Source of the DNA: Longicatena caecimuris | GTDB taxonomy: Bacteria > Bacillota_I > Bacilli_A > Erysipelotrichales > Erysipelotrichaceae | Direction: 5' to 3' | Length of the DNA stretch: 64,000 nucleotides | NCBI RefSeq assembly: GCF_004341945.1 | Contig: NZ_SMBP01000004.1 | Location: 1 to 64,000 of the forward strand | Shown: positions 45,936-58,757 of the stretch, piece after piece | Numbering within the stretch: the first letter of the stretch is position 1 | Layout: each line of letters opens with the position of its first letter | The notes under the pieces: model-generated | The model's database searches: none | The model's input: only the letters and a program-made list of their open reading frames with translations | What the model was told of the DNA's origin: nothing | Translations under genes and position numbers: made by a program

Positions 45936-47741
45936 CTATTCCTCCGTTATAATAATATTTTCTTCACCGAATAAATCCAGTATTGTTTCTTCTTGTGTTT
46001 TCTCAACAATCTCTTTTCTTTCTATCTTTACAGTTTCTATCTGTATTGGTTCAGGCAATGTTCCGTTTATCATTCGTTCTTTAAATTCACGAATAATTCT
46101 TGTTTGATGTTCTTTGGAAATAGCAAATATTTTTTTATTTTTATGCAGCAGTTCTTGTATAAATGCATTGAATTCATTTTTACTATCTGCCTCATTGATT
46201 TCATTTGCTTCTGCCTGATTGTCCACACTAATAACGATGTAGTTACTACCACTACCGACAATCATGCTATTTTTTAATAGATTTGCTGACTTTGCCCATG
46301 TTAAATCTAACATATATTCAGCAATTCGATAGAAATCTTTTATGTCTTGCGCCTTTTCTGGTTTATTTGCCCCTGCCAATAGTCCTAAAATAAAATCATC
46401 ATCTAAAGGTTTAATTGTTTTAGATGTATTAGGAACATCTACTGATGAAATCACCTGAGTATGTAATTCAAGTTCTTGGTTGTCTTCTGTTATGGATACA
46501 TCCAAATCATATGGTTCATCATCTTCAGGTATTTCAAGTATTTTCTTTTCCTTTTTAGGTTCAAATGTTTCACGTGAAACATTCTTATTCAAATCTTGTT
46601 TAATAATAGCTTGTTTACTTTCTGATTTTACTGGCAACACCTGTACTGATTCATTTTTTTGTATTACATCATCATCCAACATTTGCAATAAGCAAACCTC
46701 GAAATAAGATCCTACATTCGCTGCACCGCGATATTTATCATATGTTTCCATTAAGAGATGAATCATATCGAAACGTTTCTTGCGACTCAATCTTTCAATC
46801 ATATGATTGACTTCTTCACCGTTTAATATACGTAATAACCCTATATCTTTAGTATATTCGAAAATAATTGATTCTTTTAGAATTTCAATCAGATCTACTG
46901 TCAATCGTTTAATATCTATACCTTTTTCAATCAAAGTGTCTACAATATTTAAAAGATTCACTGCTTCTTTATCGATGATGGCATCAATAATTTCAAGTTT
47001 TTCTGTTATTGTGGTAATTCCATATATTTCGTTAATATGATGCACCTTAATATCATTTTGTGCATATGCAATACATTGATCCAGAATTGATAAAGCATCA
47101 CGCAAACCACCATCTGCTAGTTGTGCAATAATTCTTATTACTTCATCTTCACATGTTAATTGTTCACCCTGTAAGACATCTCGTAAACGATTTTCTATAT
47201 CATTTCTTGGAATCTTAGTAAAATCGAAACGTTGACATCGTGAGATAATTGTAGGTAAAACTTTATGAGGCTCAGTAGTAGCCAGAATAAAAATAACATG
47301 TTCTGGTGGCTCCTCAATCGTTTTTAACAGTGCATTAAAAGCACCAGTGGACATCATGTGAACCTCATCTATGATATACACTTTATATTTTCCTTTTAAA
47401 GGTGCATATTTCACTTTTTCAATTAAGGTACGTACTTCTTCAACACCATTATTACTGGCAGCATCTATTTCAATAATATCTGGATGATTTCCTTCTTGTA
47501 CAGCAATACAATTTTCACACTTTCCACAAGCCTTCGTATGTTCATCTGTACAGTTTATTGTCTTGGCAAATATTTTTGCAATAGAAGTTTTACCAGTACC
47601 ACGTGGGCCACAAAATAAATAAGCATGTGCTATTTTATTTTGTTCAACAGCATGTTTTAATGTTTGGACAATATGTTTTTGACCGTAAACTTCATCAAAA
47701 CTATTAGGTCGATAGGTACGATATAAAGCCTTATAAGCCAT
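45936..47741 (-). CDS. dnaX: DNA polymerase III gamma/tau subunit
   Basis: The clamp-loader ATPase of 601 residues. AAA+ motifs are clear: Walker A GPRGTGKTSIAKIFA, zinc-binding CTDEHTKACGKCENC, Walker B IIDEVHMMS, and SRC in TIISRCQRFDF. After about residue 380 comes a charged linker and a tau C-terminal domain. I found no convincing frameshift site for a shorter gamma form. A perfect parS site is embedded in the coding region and encodes the residues VSRET of the linker. Confidence 0.97.
   Translation of the reverse strand: MAYKALYRTYRPNSFDEVYGQKHIVQTLKHAVEQNKIAHAYLFCGPRGTGKTSIAKIFAKTINCTDEHTKACGKCENCIAVQEGNHPDIIEIDAASNNGVEEVRTLIEKVKYAPLKGKYKVYIIDEVHMMSTGAFNALLKTIEEPPEHVIFILATTEPHKVLPTIISRCQRFDFTKIPRNDIENRLRDVLQGEQLTCEDEVIRIIAQLADGGLRDALSILDQCIAYAQNDIKVHHINEIYGITTITEKLEIIDAIIDKEAVNLLNIVDTLIEKGIDIKRLTVDLIEILKESIIFEYTKDIGLLRILNGEEVNHMIERLSRKKRFDMIHLLMETYDKYRGAANVGSYFEVCLLQMLDDDVIQKNESVQVLPVKSESKQAIIKQDLNKNVSRETFEPKKEKKILEIPEDDEPYDLDVSITEDNQELELHTQVISSVDVPNTSKTIKPLDDDFILGLLAGANKPEKAQDIKDFYRIAEYMLDLTWAKSANLLKNSMIVGSGSNYIVISVDNQAEANEINEADSKNEFNAFIQELLHKNKKIFAISKEHQTRIIREFKERMINGTLPEPIQIETVKIERKEIVEKTQEETILDLFGEENIIITEE
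46566..46581. other. parS site inside dnaX
   Basis: TGTTTCACGTGAAACA is a perfect 16-base palindrome identical to the ParB/Spo0J binding consensus. It lies within the dnaX linker, about 16 kb from dnaA. ParA and ParB genes are not in the window. Confidence 0.93.
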
Positions 47742-47818
47742 AATTCACCTGCTCTCTGTCTTATTTATTATATCATAAAGCAATGTTCTCATATAGTAAA
47801 AAAGCAAATACTTTTCAC

Positions 47819-48292
47819 CTATTTAGGGCTTGTATTTGCTTTTTTTTGTTTCCTTTTTTGCCTAAAGAATTGTTTCAATAATGCTCCACATTCTTCTTCC
47901 AAAATGCCGCCAATAGTTTCGGGATAGTGATTAAAACCGGGTGTCTCATACATTTTCATGCAGCTTTCTATGCATCCACCTTTTGGATCATATGCACCAA
48001 ACACGACAGTTTTCATACGTGATTGGATAATTGCGCCACTACACATAGGACATGGCTCTAAAGTAACATAAAGAGTACAATCCTCCAAACGCCAACTTCC
48101 GATTATATTGCATGCTTTTTCAATTGCTAATATTTCAGCATGTGCAATTGCTGACTGTTTACTTTCTCTTAAATTATGTGCTCTTGCTATTATTTTATTA
48201 TGATAGACAATAACACAGCCAATGGGCACTTCATCGATAGCAAATGCTTTCTCAGCTTCTTTAATTGCTTCAAGCATAAAGTTTTCATGCAT
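47819..48292 (-). CDS. tadA: tRNA-specific adenosine deaminase
   Basis: Converts A34 of tRNA-Arg to inosine. The 157 residues have the zinc and proton-shuttle motif HAEILAIEKA, the PCPMCSGAI zinc ligands and a basic tail (FFRQKRKQKK). The start at 48292 follows AAGGTGAT; a longer frame from 48334 would run through the SRP RNA gene. It lies directly downstream of the SRP RNA gene and upstream of dnaX, a neighbourhood close to that of Bacillus. Confidence 0.95.
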   Translation of the reverse strand: MHENFMLEAIKEAEKAFAIDEVPIGCVIVYHNKIIARAHNLRESKQSAIAHAEILAIEKACNIIGSWRLEDCTLYVTLEPCPMCSGAIIQSRMKTVVFGAYDPKGGCIESCMKMYETPGFNHYPETIGGILEEECGALLKQFFRQKRKQKKANTSPK

Positions 48293-48322
48293 GATTATCA
48301 CCTTCATTTCGGTATAATAAAA

Positions 48323-48401
48323 GCTACTACACATGATAGAGCTCCCTTAAGGCTGCTTTGTTCCCAATCTGACCTGATTCAGTAGATACCATTGTAGTAG
48401 C
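48323..48401 (-). ncRNA. ffs: Signal recognition particle RNA, small bacterial type
   Basis: A 79-base RNA closed by GCTACTACA / TGTAGTAGC. It contains the conserved apical domain: AGGTCAG, then GGGAAC, then AAAGCAGCC, which corresponds to the GGAA tetraloop and the asymmetric loop that binds Ffh. A U-run follows the closing stem. TATAAT (48413-48408) is positioned seven bases before the first base, with TTGCAT 16 bases further up. It is the short 4.5S-like form without an Alu domain. Confidence 0.88.
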
Positions 48402-48436
48402 TTATATATTATAACATATATTCATTTGAATGCAAT

Positions 48437-49068
48437 ATCTGTTTTCAATTTATTGTAGTAACAAAGATGAAAAGGAAACATAAAATAGAGGACATCAATA
48501 TGATAGCTTTTCATACTAAAAAACAATTCATAGAACATGATTTTTTTTTAAAAAAAAGTTGTTTCAATTTTCAGTTTAAATACTATTTAAAGTAAATATG
48601 ATTTTTAATAATACACCATATTTAATATAATTATCTGCAACGTTCTTTATCTGAACCGTATCTATCTTTTTTTCTACATAGCTTCTATGTATCAATAATT
48701 TTTTATACTTCATTTAATTTATTCGTAGTACTCTTTGCAAGATTGTAACACAAGAAAAACATTAACACTTTTCTTTGGTATTTAGATATTTAAATTTAAT
48801 ATTAAAAATCATTTTTCTCATTTTTAAAATTTAGTAAAAAACTACCACAATATTTAAATTCATGTAAAACAATTTTTAAATAATGTTTCACGTGAAACAA
48901 AAAAAGTGGTTAAAATGTAAAAATGATGTGCAGTGAGATATACAACTGCCAATCTCTTAGTATTTCAATGCAAATCACAAGCAGTAAAAGCATTCCATTT
49001 TATTCAAAATAATCCTTTAAATAAAGCTTTTTCTTACTTTTTAAGATTTTTAAAATAATGCCTTGAAA
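48437..49068. other. Very AT-rich gene-free region with parS
   Basis: More than 600 bases between the SRP RNA gene and serS. It is far richer in A and T than its neighbours, with many homopolymer runs, and has no convincing gene. The only clear element is the parS site at 48884. One weak 31-codon frame was considered and rejected. Confidence 0.6.
48884..48899. other. parS site in the serS-ffs intergenic region
   Basis: A second perfect TGTTTCACGTGAAACA, 2.3 kb from the one in dnaX. It lies in non-coding AT-rich DNA. The pair marks the left arm of the origin domain as a ParB loading zone. Confidence 0.95.
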
Positions 49069-49072
49069 ACGC

Positions 49073-49101
49073 AAAAAAAGAGGAAATTAAGTGATTTCCT
49101 C
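49073..49101 (-). terminator. Terminator of serS
   Basis: GAGGAAAT / ATTTCCTC stem followed by seven U on the minus strand, beginning just after the serS stop. Confidence 0.85.
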
Positions 49102-49107
49102 AATGTT

Positions 49108-50394
49108 TTATTTCTTCGGTACTAACTTTTCTGTACCACCCATATAAGGCTGTAACACCTTAGGAATATTTACGCTTCCATCCTCATTCAGATTGTTTTC
49201 TAAGAAAGCAATCAACATACGAGGAGGAGCAACAACTGTGTTGTTTAACGTATGAGCAAAATATTTTCCATCTTTGCCTTTTACACGAATTCCAAGTCTT
49301 CTTGCTTGTGCATCTGTTAGATTAGAACAACTTCCAACTTCAAAGTATTTTTTCTGTCTTGGACTCCAAGCCTCAACATCGACAGACTTGCATTTCAAAT
49401 CCGCCAAGTCACCTGAACAACATTCCAAAGTTCTAACAGGAATATCTAAGCTTCTAAATAAATCAACAGTATTCGTATAAAGTTTCACAAACCAATCTGC
49501 ACTTTCCTCTGGTTTACAAACAACGATCATCTCTTGTTTCTCAAATTGGTGAATACGATAAACACCACGTTCTTCAATACCATGTGCTCCCTTTTCTTTT
49601 CTAAAGCATGGAGAATAACTTGTATACGTATAAGGCAAATCCTTTTCATCTAAAATCGTATCAATGAACTTACCAATCATAGAATGCTCACTTGTTCCAA
49701 TCAGATACAAATCTTCGCCTTCAATTTTATACATCATACCTTCCATCTCCGCAAAGCTCATAACTCCAGTTACAACATTACTGCGAATCATAAAAGGTGG
49801 AACCACATAGGTAAAGCCACGTTCAATCATAAAATCTCTTGCATAAGAAATAACAGCAGAATGTAATCTTGCAATATCTCCCATCAAATAATAGAAGCCA
49901 TTACCTGCAACTTTTCTGGCACTATCTAAATCAATTCCATTAAAACGTTCCATGATTTCGGTATGATATGGAATTTCAAAAGCTGGTACGATTGGTTCCC
50001 CATATTTTTGTAATTCCACATTTTCTGAATCATCTTTTCCAATAGGAACACTAGGATCAATCATGTTAGGAATCTTCATCATGATTTCCTTTATTTCTGC
50101 AGCCATTTTCGCTTCTTTTTCTTCAATTTCTTTCATTTCATCTGCCATGGCCTGCACTTTTGCTTTTACTGCATTTGCTTCATCTTTTAAGCCTTTTGCC
50201 ATCAATCCACCGATTTCCTTGCTCATGGCATTACGCTTTGCGCGCAGATCATCACCACGCTGTTTTAACTGGCGATTCACTTTATCCATTTCGACAACTT
50301 TATCAACTAATTCAAGCTTATGTTCCTGAAACTTCTTTTTCATGTTCTCTTTTACAGAATCTACGTTTTCACGTAAAAATTTCATATCTAACAT
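49108..50394 (-). CDS. serS: Seryl-tRNA synthetase
   Basis: Charges tRNA-Ser. The 428-residue class II synthetase has an N-terminal coiled-coil arm (about 25-110) that contacts the long variable arm of tRNA-Ser. Motif 2 is FRKEKGAHGIEERGVYRIHQF, and motif 3 contains APPRMLIAFLENN; TSEHSMIG is the serine-binding stretch. ATG 50394 follows AGGAGG; an in-frame ATG at 50460 lies inside the T-box and is rejected. Controlled by a serine T-box leader, with a promoter in the end of gyrA. Confidence 0.97.
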   Translation of the reverse strand: MLDMKFLRENVDSVKENMKKKFQEHKLELVDKVVEMDKVNRQLKQRGDDLRAKRNAMSKEIGGLMAKGLKDEANAVKAKVQAMADEMKEIEEKEAKMAAEIKEIMMKIPNMIDPSVPIGKDDSENVELQKYGEPIVPAFEIPYHTEIMERFNGIDLDSARKVAGNGFYYLMGDIARLHSAVISYARDFMIERGFTYVVPPFMIRSNVVTGVMSFAEMEGMMYKIEGEDLYLIGTSEHSMIGKFIDTILDEKDLPYTYTSYSPCFRKEKGAHGIEERGVYRIHQFEKQEMIVVCKPEESADWFVKLYTNTVDLFRSLDIPVRTLECCSGDLADLKCKSVDVEAWSPRQKKYFEVGSCSNLTDAQARRLGIRVKGKDGKYFAHTLNNTVVAPPRMLIAFLENNLNEDGSVNIPKVLQPYMGGTEKLVPKK

Positions 50395-50408
50395 CGCTAT
50401 ATCCTCCT

Positions 50409-50643
50409 TACAAATAAAAAAGAGGTATTGTCCGAAAGGGACGATACCTCGTGTTGCCACCCTTTTTTAATTCATAGCATCACACTATGAATCCTCTCAA
50501 GTGATAACGGTACTACCGGAAGTAACTACTTTATTCACTACTTCACTCCAAGGTTGATTTCATAAAGCTTTGACAATAACTCACACCAGCCGTTATCTCT
50601 CTTTGCTCAAAGACTCTATTACTTATCCTTATCGACGTTTTCT
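50409..50643 (-). ncRNA. T-box leader of serS, specifier UCA
   Basis: On the minus strand the leader holds the AG-rich bulge and GGTG distal loop of stem I, the specifier context GAAATCAACC with TCA (50557-50555), a stem III (ATTCATAG / CTATGAAT) and the T-box core AGGGTGGCAACACG. A terminator GAGGTATTGTCC / GGACGATACCTC with a U-run follows (50415-50450). Uncharged tRNA-Ser (UGA anticodon) would favour read-through. Confidence 0.88.
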
Positions 50644-50648
50644 TATTT

Positions 50649-50677
50649 TTTATATCATTCTTTATTCTCGTTGTCAA
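50649..50677 (-). promoter_or_regulatory. serS promoter overlapping the end of gyrA
   Basis: TTGACA (50677-50672), a 17-base spacer and TATAAA (50654-50649) on the minus strand. The -35 lies in the codons of the acidic gyrA tail and the spacer ends at the gyrA stop. Confidence 0.8.
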
Positions 50678-53189
50678 TTGGTTCCACGGCATCTTTCGCA
50701 GATTCTTCAGTTTCTACTGCTTTTTCAACTGTTTCTGTCGAAACTTCAGCCGTATCTTCCGCTTCCTCTTCTTTATCAACGATAGCAATCTTCGCTACAG
50801 ATTCATCTTCTCCAACATTGATTAATTTTACACCCTGTGTATTTCGGCTATAAATACCAATATTTTCAACAGCAATACGGATTATGATACCTGTATTTGT
50901 AATGATCATGACATCTTCATCACCATTCACTGCTCTTACAGATACTAAATCACCTGTTTTCTGGGTAATGTTAATTGTCTTAACACCTTTTGCCCCACGA
51001 GTTGTTAAACGATATTCTTCAATAGCTGTACGTTTTCCATAGCCATTTTCACTAACGGCTAATAAATGCGTACCATCTCTAGAAGTCGCAACACCTACAA
51101 CAACGGAACCATCGACATTAAAGCCTTTGACACCACTTGCCGTACGTCCCATAGCACGTATACCATCTTCATGGAAACGAACTGCCTTTCCATTAGAACC
51201 GGCAATAATAATTTCATCATCGCCTGTTGTTTCCTTCACACCCATCAATTCATCATCATCACGTAAAGTAATCGCAATCTTACCATTTTGACGAATCGAA
51301 TCAAATTCACTCATTGGTGTACGTTTTACAAGACCATTCTGTGTCACAAACAACAGATATTCTGATTCACTTTCCGGATTTACCGGTACTAAAGCACGTA
51401 CCTTTTCTTCTTTATCCAGATTCAATAGATTAACGACTGGAAGACCCTTCGCCGTTCTACCTGCAGAAGGTATTTTATATCCCTTCATACGATAAACCTT
51501 ACCAAGGTTTGTGAACAACATCAGATAATCATGTGTTGACATGGTTGTTAATAATTCAACGATATCATCCTCATTCACAGACATTCCCTTGACACCACGG
51601 CCACCACGATTCTGTGTACGATAGGTATCAATTGGCATACGTTTAATATAACCATTTGTTGTCATTGTGATAACAACATCTTCCACCGGAATTAAATCTT
51701 CATCTTCCATGGAATAATCTGCTTCACTGATTTCTGTACGTCGTGGATCACCAAAACGATTTTTTACTTCTGTTAATTCATCTTTAATAATCTGAATAAC
51801 ACGGGAATGATTTGCTAAGATATCTTTTAAATCAGCAATTGTCTTTAACAATTCCTGATATTCATTTTCAATCTTATCACGTTCCAAACCGGTTAATCGA
51901 CGAAGACGCATTTCTAAGATTGCATTTGCCTGAATTTCGGTTAATTTAAAACGTTCCATCAAACCGCTTCTTGCTTCTGCATCATTTTGACTTTCGCGAA
52001 TCAAACGAATGATTTCATCAATATGATCCAATGCAATACGCAGACCCTCTAAGATATGCGCACGATCTTCAGCTTTCTTTAAATCAAACTGTGTTCTTCT
52101 GACAACAACATCAATCTGATGATCTACATAATGCTGCAGCATTTCTTTAATGCCCATTTGTTTTGGAGCACCATTGACCAATGCCAGCATATTGACACCA
52201 AAGGATGTCTGTAAAGATGTCAGACGGAACAATTGATTCATCACTACTTCTACCTGTACATCTTTTCTTAATTCTATGACAATACGAATACCGTCACGAT
52301 TCGATTCATCATTCAGATAGGTAATACCATCCACCTGTTTTTCACGAACTAAATCAGCAATCTTACTAATTAGATTTGCTTTATTTACCTGATATGGAAT
52401 TTCTGTGACAACGATACGATTCTTGCCATTGCCCATTTCTTCCACATGATATTTACTTCTTGTGATAATGGAACCTCGTCCGGTTTCATATGCCTGACGA
52501 ATACCACTTCTACCTAAAATAATACCGCCAGTTGGAAAGTCTGGACCTTTGATATAATTATCCATTAATTCCATGACTGTAATATCCGGATCATCCATAA
52601 CCGCAAAGGTTGCGTCTATTGTTTCCGTAAGATTATGCGGAGGAATATTGGTTGCCATACCTACCGCAATACCAACAGCACCATTGACGATCAAATTAGG
52701 AAAACGTGCCGGCATAACTTTAGGTTCTGTTTCCTCACCATCATAGTTAGGTCCAAAATCTACAGTATTTTTATTAATGTCACGCAGCAATTCCATGGCA
52801 ATCTTGCTCATTCTCGCCTCGGTATATCGCATAGCTGCAGCACCATCACCATCCATAGAACCAAAGTTACCATGACCTTGTACAAGCATATAACGGTAAC
52901 TGAAATCCTGTGCCATACGTACCATAGCATCATAAACAGCAGTATCTCCATGTGGATGATACTTACCAATAACTTCACCTACGATACGTGCAGACTTCTT
53001 AAAAGGCTTGCTGGCAACAATACCCAACTCATTCATCGCATGCAGAATACGGCGATGTACCGGCTTTAAGCCATCGCGAACATCTGGTAAAGCTCGGTCT
53101 ACAATAACAGACATGGAGTAATCCAGGAAGGATTTTCGCATCTCTTTTGATATATCAACTTCTTTTAGTTTATCTTTATTCAAATCCAT
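50655..53189 (-). CDS. gyrA: DNA gyrase subunit A
   Basis: Introduces negative supercoils together with GyrB. The 844 residues contain the winged-helix/tower region with the catalytic tyrosine in [11 protein letters not shown], the quinolone region [12 protein letters not shown] (Thr and Asp at the two classic resistance positions) and a C-terminal beta-pinwheel with the GyrA-box-type sequence [10 protein letters not shown] that distinguishes gyrase from topoisomerase IV. The last 45 residues are a strongly acidic tail. AGGAGG precedes the ATG, 19 bases after gyrB. Confidence 0.97.
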   Translation of the reverse strand: MDLNKDKLKEVDISKEMRKSFLDYSMSVIVDRALPDVRDGLKPVHRRILHAMNELGIVASKPFKKSARIVGEVIGKYHPHGDTAVYDAMVRMAQDFSYRYMLVQGHGNFGSMDGDGAAAMRYTEARMSKIAMELLRDINKNTVDFGPNYDGEETEPKVMPARFPNLIVNGAVGIAVGMATNIPPHNLTETIDATFAVMDDPDITVMELMDNYIKGPDFPTGGIILGRSGIRQAYETGRGSIITRSKYHVEEMGNGKNRIVVTEIPYQVNKANLISKIADLVREKQVDGITYLNDESNRDGIRIVIELRKDVQVEVVMNQLFRLTSLQTSFGVNMLALVNGAPKQMGIKEMLQHYVDHQIDVVVRRTQFDLKKAEDRAHILEGLRIALDHIDEIIRLIRESQNDAEARSGLMERFKLTEIQANAILEMRLRRLTGLERDKIENEYQELLKTIADLKDILANHSRVIQIIKDELTEVKNRFGDPRRTEISEADYSMEDEDLIPVEDVVITMTTNGYIKRMPIDTYRTQNRGGRGVKGMSVNEDDIVELLTTMSTHDYLMLFTNLGKVYRMKGYKIPSAGRTAKGLPVVNLLNLDKEEKVRALVPVNPESESEYLLFVTQNGLVKRTPMSEFDSIRQNGKIAITLRDDDELMGVKETTGDDEIIIAGSNGKAVRFHEDGIRAMGRTASGVKGFNVDGSVVVGVATSRDGTHLLAVSENGYGKRTAIEEYRLTTRGAKGVKTINITQKTGDLVSVRAVNGDEDVMIITNTGIIIRIAVENIGIYSRNTQGVKLINVGEDESVAKIAIVDKEEEAEDTAEVSTETVEKAVETEESAKDAVEPIDNENKE

Positions 53190-53207
53190 TCAAAAATACA
53201 CCTCCTG

Positions 53208-56261
<3,054 letters not shown>

Positions 56262-56265
<4 letters not shown>

Positions 56266-56465
56266 GACAATGTTATGATTGTTCCTTCAATGTTAATGAC
56301 ATCACCGGGATAAAGCTTTCTGCCACGACGATTTTCTTTCTCTTTATTTACATAAATTGAAAGCTCTTTTACGGCAAATTTAGCTTCTCCGCCGCTTTGA
56401 ATAAAGTCTGCCATCTTTAACAACTGGCCCAGAGTAACATACTCGCTGCTTAACTTGATATTCAT
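56262..56465 (-). CDS. yaaA: S4-domain RNA-binding protein YaaA
   Basis: A 67-residue S4 domain protein of the YaaA/RlbA type, which lies next to recF in most Firmicutes. The S4 pattern LGQLLKMADFIQSGGEAKFAVKE, VNKEKENRRGRKLYPGD and the final VINIEGT are visible. A role in ribosome assembly is suggested for the family but not established. Its end overlaps recF (ATGA). Confidence 0.93.
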
Positions 56466-56680
56466 TCTAAAACCACTCTCACATTCTTATATATTATATC
56501 ATATTTTAAGGCTTTTTTGTTGGTTTTTTATAAGGTTTGCTATCTTTTTTCAGAAAGTTCCATAAGTATTTTTATATATGCAAATTTAGTAAAAATAATA
56601 GCGAAAATACATTTTAAATATGACAGAATGATGTCAAGATACCTTGTTTATAATGAGGGTACAAAGAAAGGATGATGAAG

Positions 56681-56938
56681 ATGGAACAAGCCATTTGTCA
56701 GAGCTGTGGCATGCCGTTATCTGAAGATGTTTTAGGAAGTAATGCCGATGGTTCAAAGAACGAGAAATACTGCATGTATTGTATGAAAGAAGGAAACTTT
56801 ACAGCAGATTGTACGATGGAAGAAATGATTGATTTCTGTGTAAAACCAATGATGGAAGAGATGCCTGAAAAAAGTGAAACTGAAATAAGAAATATGATTG
56901 CTTCCTATATGCCTCTTTTAAAACGTTGGAAAAAGTAA
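56681..56938 (+). CDS. Small zinc-ribbon protein
   Basis: An 85-residue protein with four cysteines in two pairs (CQSCGMPL and YCMYCMKEG), fitting the putative zinc-ribbon family PF12674 found in many anaerobes, followed by a helical tail (MEEMIDFCVKPMMEEMPEKS). I use ATG 56681 because AAAGGA is eight bases before it; upstream in-frame ATGs at 56672 and 56675 overlap that site. TATAAT at about 56650. It is opposite in direction to its neighbours, and its function is unknown. Confidence 0.75.
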   Translation: MEQAICQSCGMPLSEDVLGSNADGSKNEKYCMYCMKEGNFTADCTMEEMIDFCVKPMMEEMPEKSETEIRNMIASYMPLLKRWKK

Positions 56939-56966
56939 AAGCATTGCTGTTTTCTTAAACTTAAAA

Positions 56967-56988
56967 AAGTTGATGATCAGCTTTTTTT
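56967..56988 (+). terminator. Terminator of the zinc-ribbon gene
   Basis: AAGTTGA / TCAGCTT stem (one G-U pair) with a three-base loop and seven U, ending at the stop codon of the converging ABC gene. Confidence 0.6.
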
Positions 56989-58685
56989 CATACTTCTGTT
57001 AAATTCAGAAAGTGACAAAATTCTTTATCTTTATACAAAGATTCATAAGAGCCTAACTTATAAATTTGTCCTTTTTTCATCCAAATTATTTCATCATAAC
57101 AAGGTAACAAATCAGGATACACATGATGAGCCACTTCAATCAAGATAGCAACATCAAGTGTAAGCAATAAGCTTTCTATTTGGTGTCCCATGATGCCATC
57201 CAATGAGGAACAAGCCTCATCTACAAGTAATACCTTGGATGGATGTAACAAAGCTCTGGCAATCGCAATTCTTTGTTTTTCCCCGCCACTGAAATGAACT
57301 TTATCTTCGATTATTTGATCATGAAGCCGTTTGATGAGATGTGATAAGCCTACTTTTTTCATTATTGTAATTACTTCATCTTCACGAATATCGGTTTGAT
57401 AAAGCGTCAAATTTTGTAAAAGCGTGGCTTCAAAAAGAAAATGATCTTGCGTAATAATATGCATATTTTCATATACATTTGCTATTTGTGATACCTCATA
57501 TTCTCCATTTATTTTTATACTACCTTTATCAGGTGCATCATAGCGCAACAGCATTTTTAAAATACTGCTTTTCCCACTTCCGCTCTCCCCAATCAATAAA
57601 TATTTTTTACCTGTTTTAAATGTTAAATTAATGTCTTGTAAGATTTTATGATGCCGACTGCTATAAAAAACTGATTGTAATGTAATTGATCTTACATCAT
57701 CAATTTTATTCGTATGATCAATCATCGGTAAATCAATCGTATGCAATACTTCCTTCATTACTTTTAGACCAGATTGCCATAAGGATGATCTAGTGAAAAA
57801 GTCTTGTAAAGGTGAGGCTACATTATTATTAAGCTGACTGATTCCCATTAAGGTACCTAAATGAAACGCACCATGAAGCACTAAATAAGCACCAATAAAC
57901 CAAGGTACACATACAGTAACATAGTTTAATAAAAAAATGATCGTATCAGATAAACAAAGGACTGTCTGTAGCTGATATTTACAAGTTTCCTGTTTTTTAT
58001 TCATATCAGAAAATTGTGTATGAATGGCTTCTTCCATTCCATAGAATTTCACCGTATCTGCACCTTTGATGATGTTTTTCATATAGCTTAGGAAAATGGT
58101 ATTCATATGAAGTGATTTTTCGGTTCTTGTCATGATTTTCTTGCGCGTTAAGAAAGGAACACAGATATTCATCAGAGTCATAAGTAGAATGACGCATCCC
58201 ATCATCATATTCAGATAAAAAATACCAAAAACAGCTCCTAAAAATAACAGAATATCATATAACATAGCCTGTAGAGAATCAAAAAACTTTGTTTGTATTT
58301 CCGTCATACATGAAGATAAATATGTTAAATAAGTACTGTCAGGAACTTCATGGAATATAGCAATTTGTTTATTGAAAATAGCTTTCATCAAGAGAGCTTT
58401 CATATATTGAAAAGTTTCTTTTTGAAATTTGGCATAAAGTATCTGACGTAGATATTTACAAACACACATACCGCTAATTACCATGCATGTATAGATAATT
58501 TGTATTTGTAAATCATCAAGCTTCATTGCTGTAATAGCATCTATTAAATTTTGAAAAACTAAGGCAAATAATATTTGTAAAAAAACAAGTAACAAACAAA
58601 AGAATATCCATAAACCTACATATAATTTTTTATGCAATAAAATCGTTAGAAGTATATTTCGATAAAATTGCTTTTCTTTTTTCAT
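56988..58685 (-). CDS. ABC exporter of the peptide/bacteriocin-type fused form
   Basis: The 565-residue half-transporter has six membrane helices in residues 1-310 and an ATPase domain with Walker A GESGSGKSSILKM, Q-loop IITQDHFLFE, a slightly unusual signature FSGGEKQRIAIARAL and Walker B KVLLVDEACSSLDG; the H-loop is VAHHVYP. It has no C39 peptidase domain, so it does not process leader peptides itself. It lies 72 bases after the TPR regulator on the same strand. Both interrupt the usual dnaN-yaaA junction. Substrate unknown; a peptide or toxin is a possibility. Confidence 0.88.
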   Translation of the reverse strand: MKKEKQFYRNILLTILLHKKLYVGLWIFFCLLLVFLQILFALVFQNLIDAITAMKLDDLQIQIIYTCMVISGMCVCKYLRQILYAKFQKETFQYMKALLMKAIFNKQIAIFHEVPDSTYLTYLSSCMTEIQTKFFDSLQAMLYDILLFLGAVFGIFYLNMMMGCVILLMTLMNICVPFLTRKKIMTRTEKSLHMNTIFLSYMKNIIKGADTVKFYGMEEAIHTQFSDMNKKQETCKYQLQTVLCLSDTIIFLLNYVTVCVPWFIGAYLVLHGAFHLGTLMGISQLNNNVASPLQDFFTRSSLWQSGLKVMKEVLHTIDLPMIDHTNKIDDVRSITLQSVFYSSRHHKILQDINLTFKTGKKYLLIGESGSGKSSILKMLLRYDAPDKGSIKINGEYEVSQIANVYENMHIITQDHFLFEATLLQNLTLYQTDIREDEVITIMKKVGLSHLIKRLHDQIIEDKVHFSGGEKQRIAIARALLHPSKVLLVDEACSSLDGIMGHQIESLLLTLDVAILIEVAHHVYPDLLPCYDEIIWMKKGQIYKLGSYESLYKDKEFCHFLNLTEV

Positions 58686-58757
58686 AGTATCACCGCCGTT
58701 TTTAAGATACGATAGAGATACTAGTATGTAAATAAGTCGCTGTTAGCTAATAGAGAA

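Noticed and set aside
45936-47741. Programmed frameshift producing a short gamma form of DnaX
   Set aside because: A-rich stretches occur in the linker, but no convincing slippery heptamer with a downstream stem was seen.
48500-48595. A 31-codon frame starting MIAFHTKKQF with GAGGA upstream
   Set aside because: It lies in very AT-rich non-coding DNA, contains long T and A runs, and has no promoter or family likeness. Chance frames are common in such sequence.
50671-53189. Quinolone-resistance change in gyrA
   Set aside because: The [10 protein letters not shown] stretch has Thr at the Ser83-equivalent and Asp at the Asp87-equivalent; Thr is a natural variant and not evidence of resistance.
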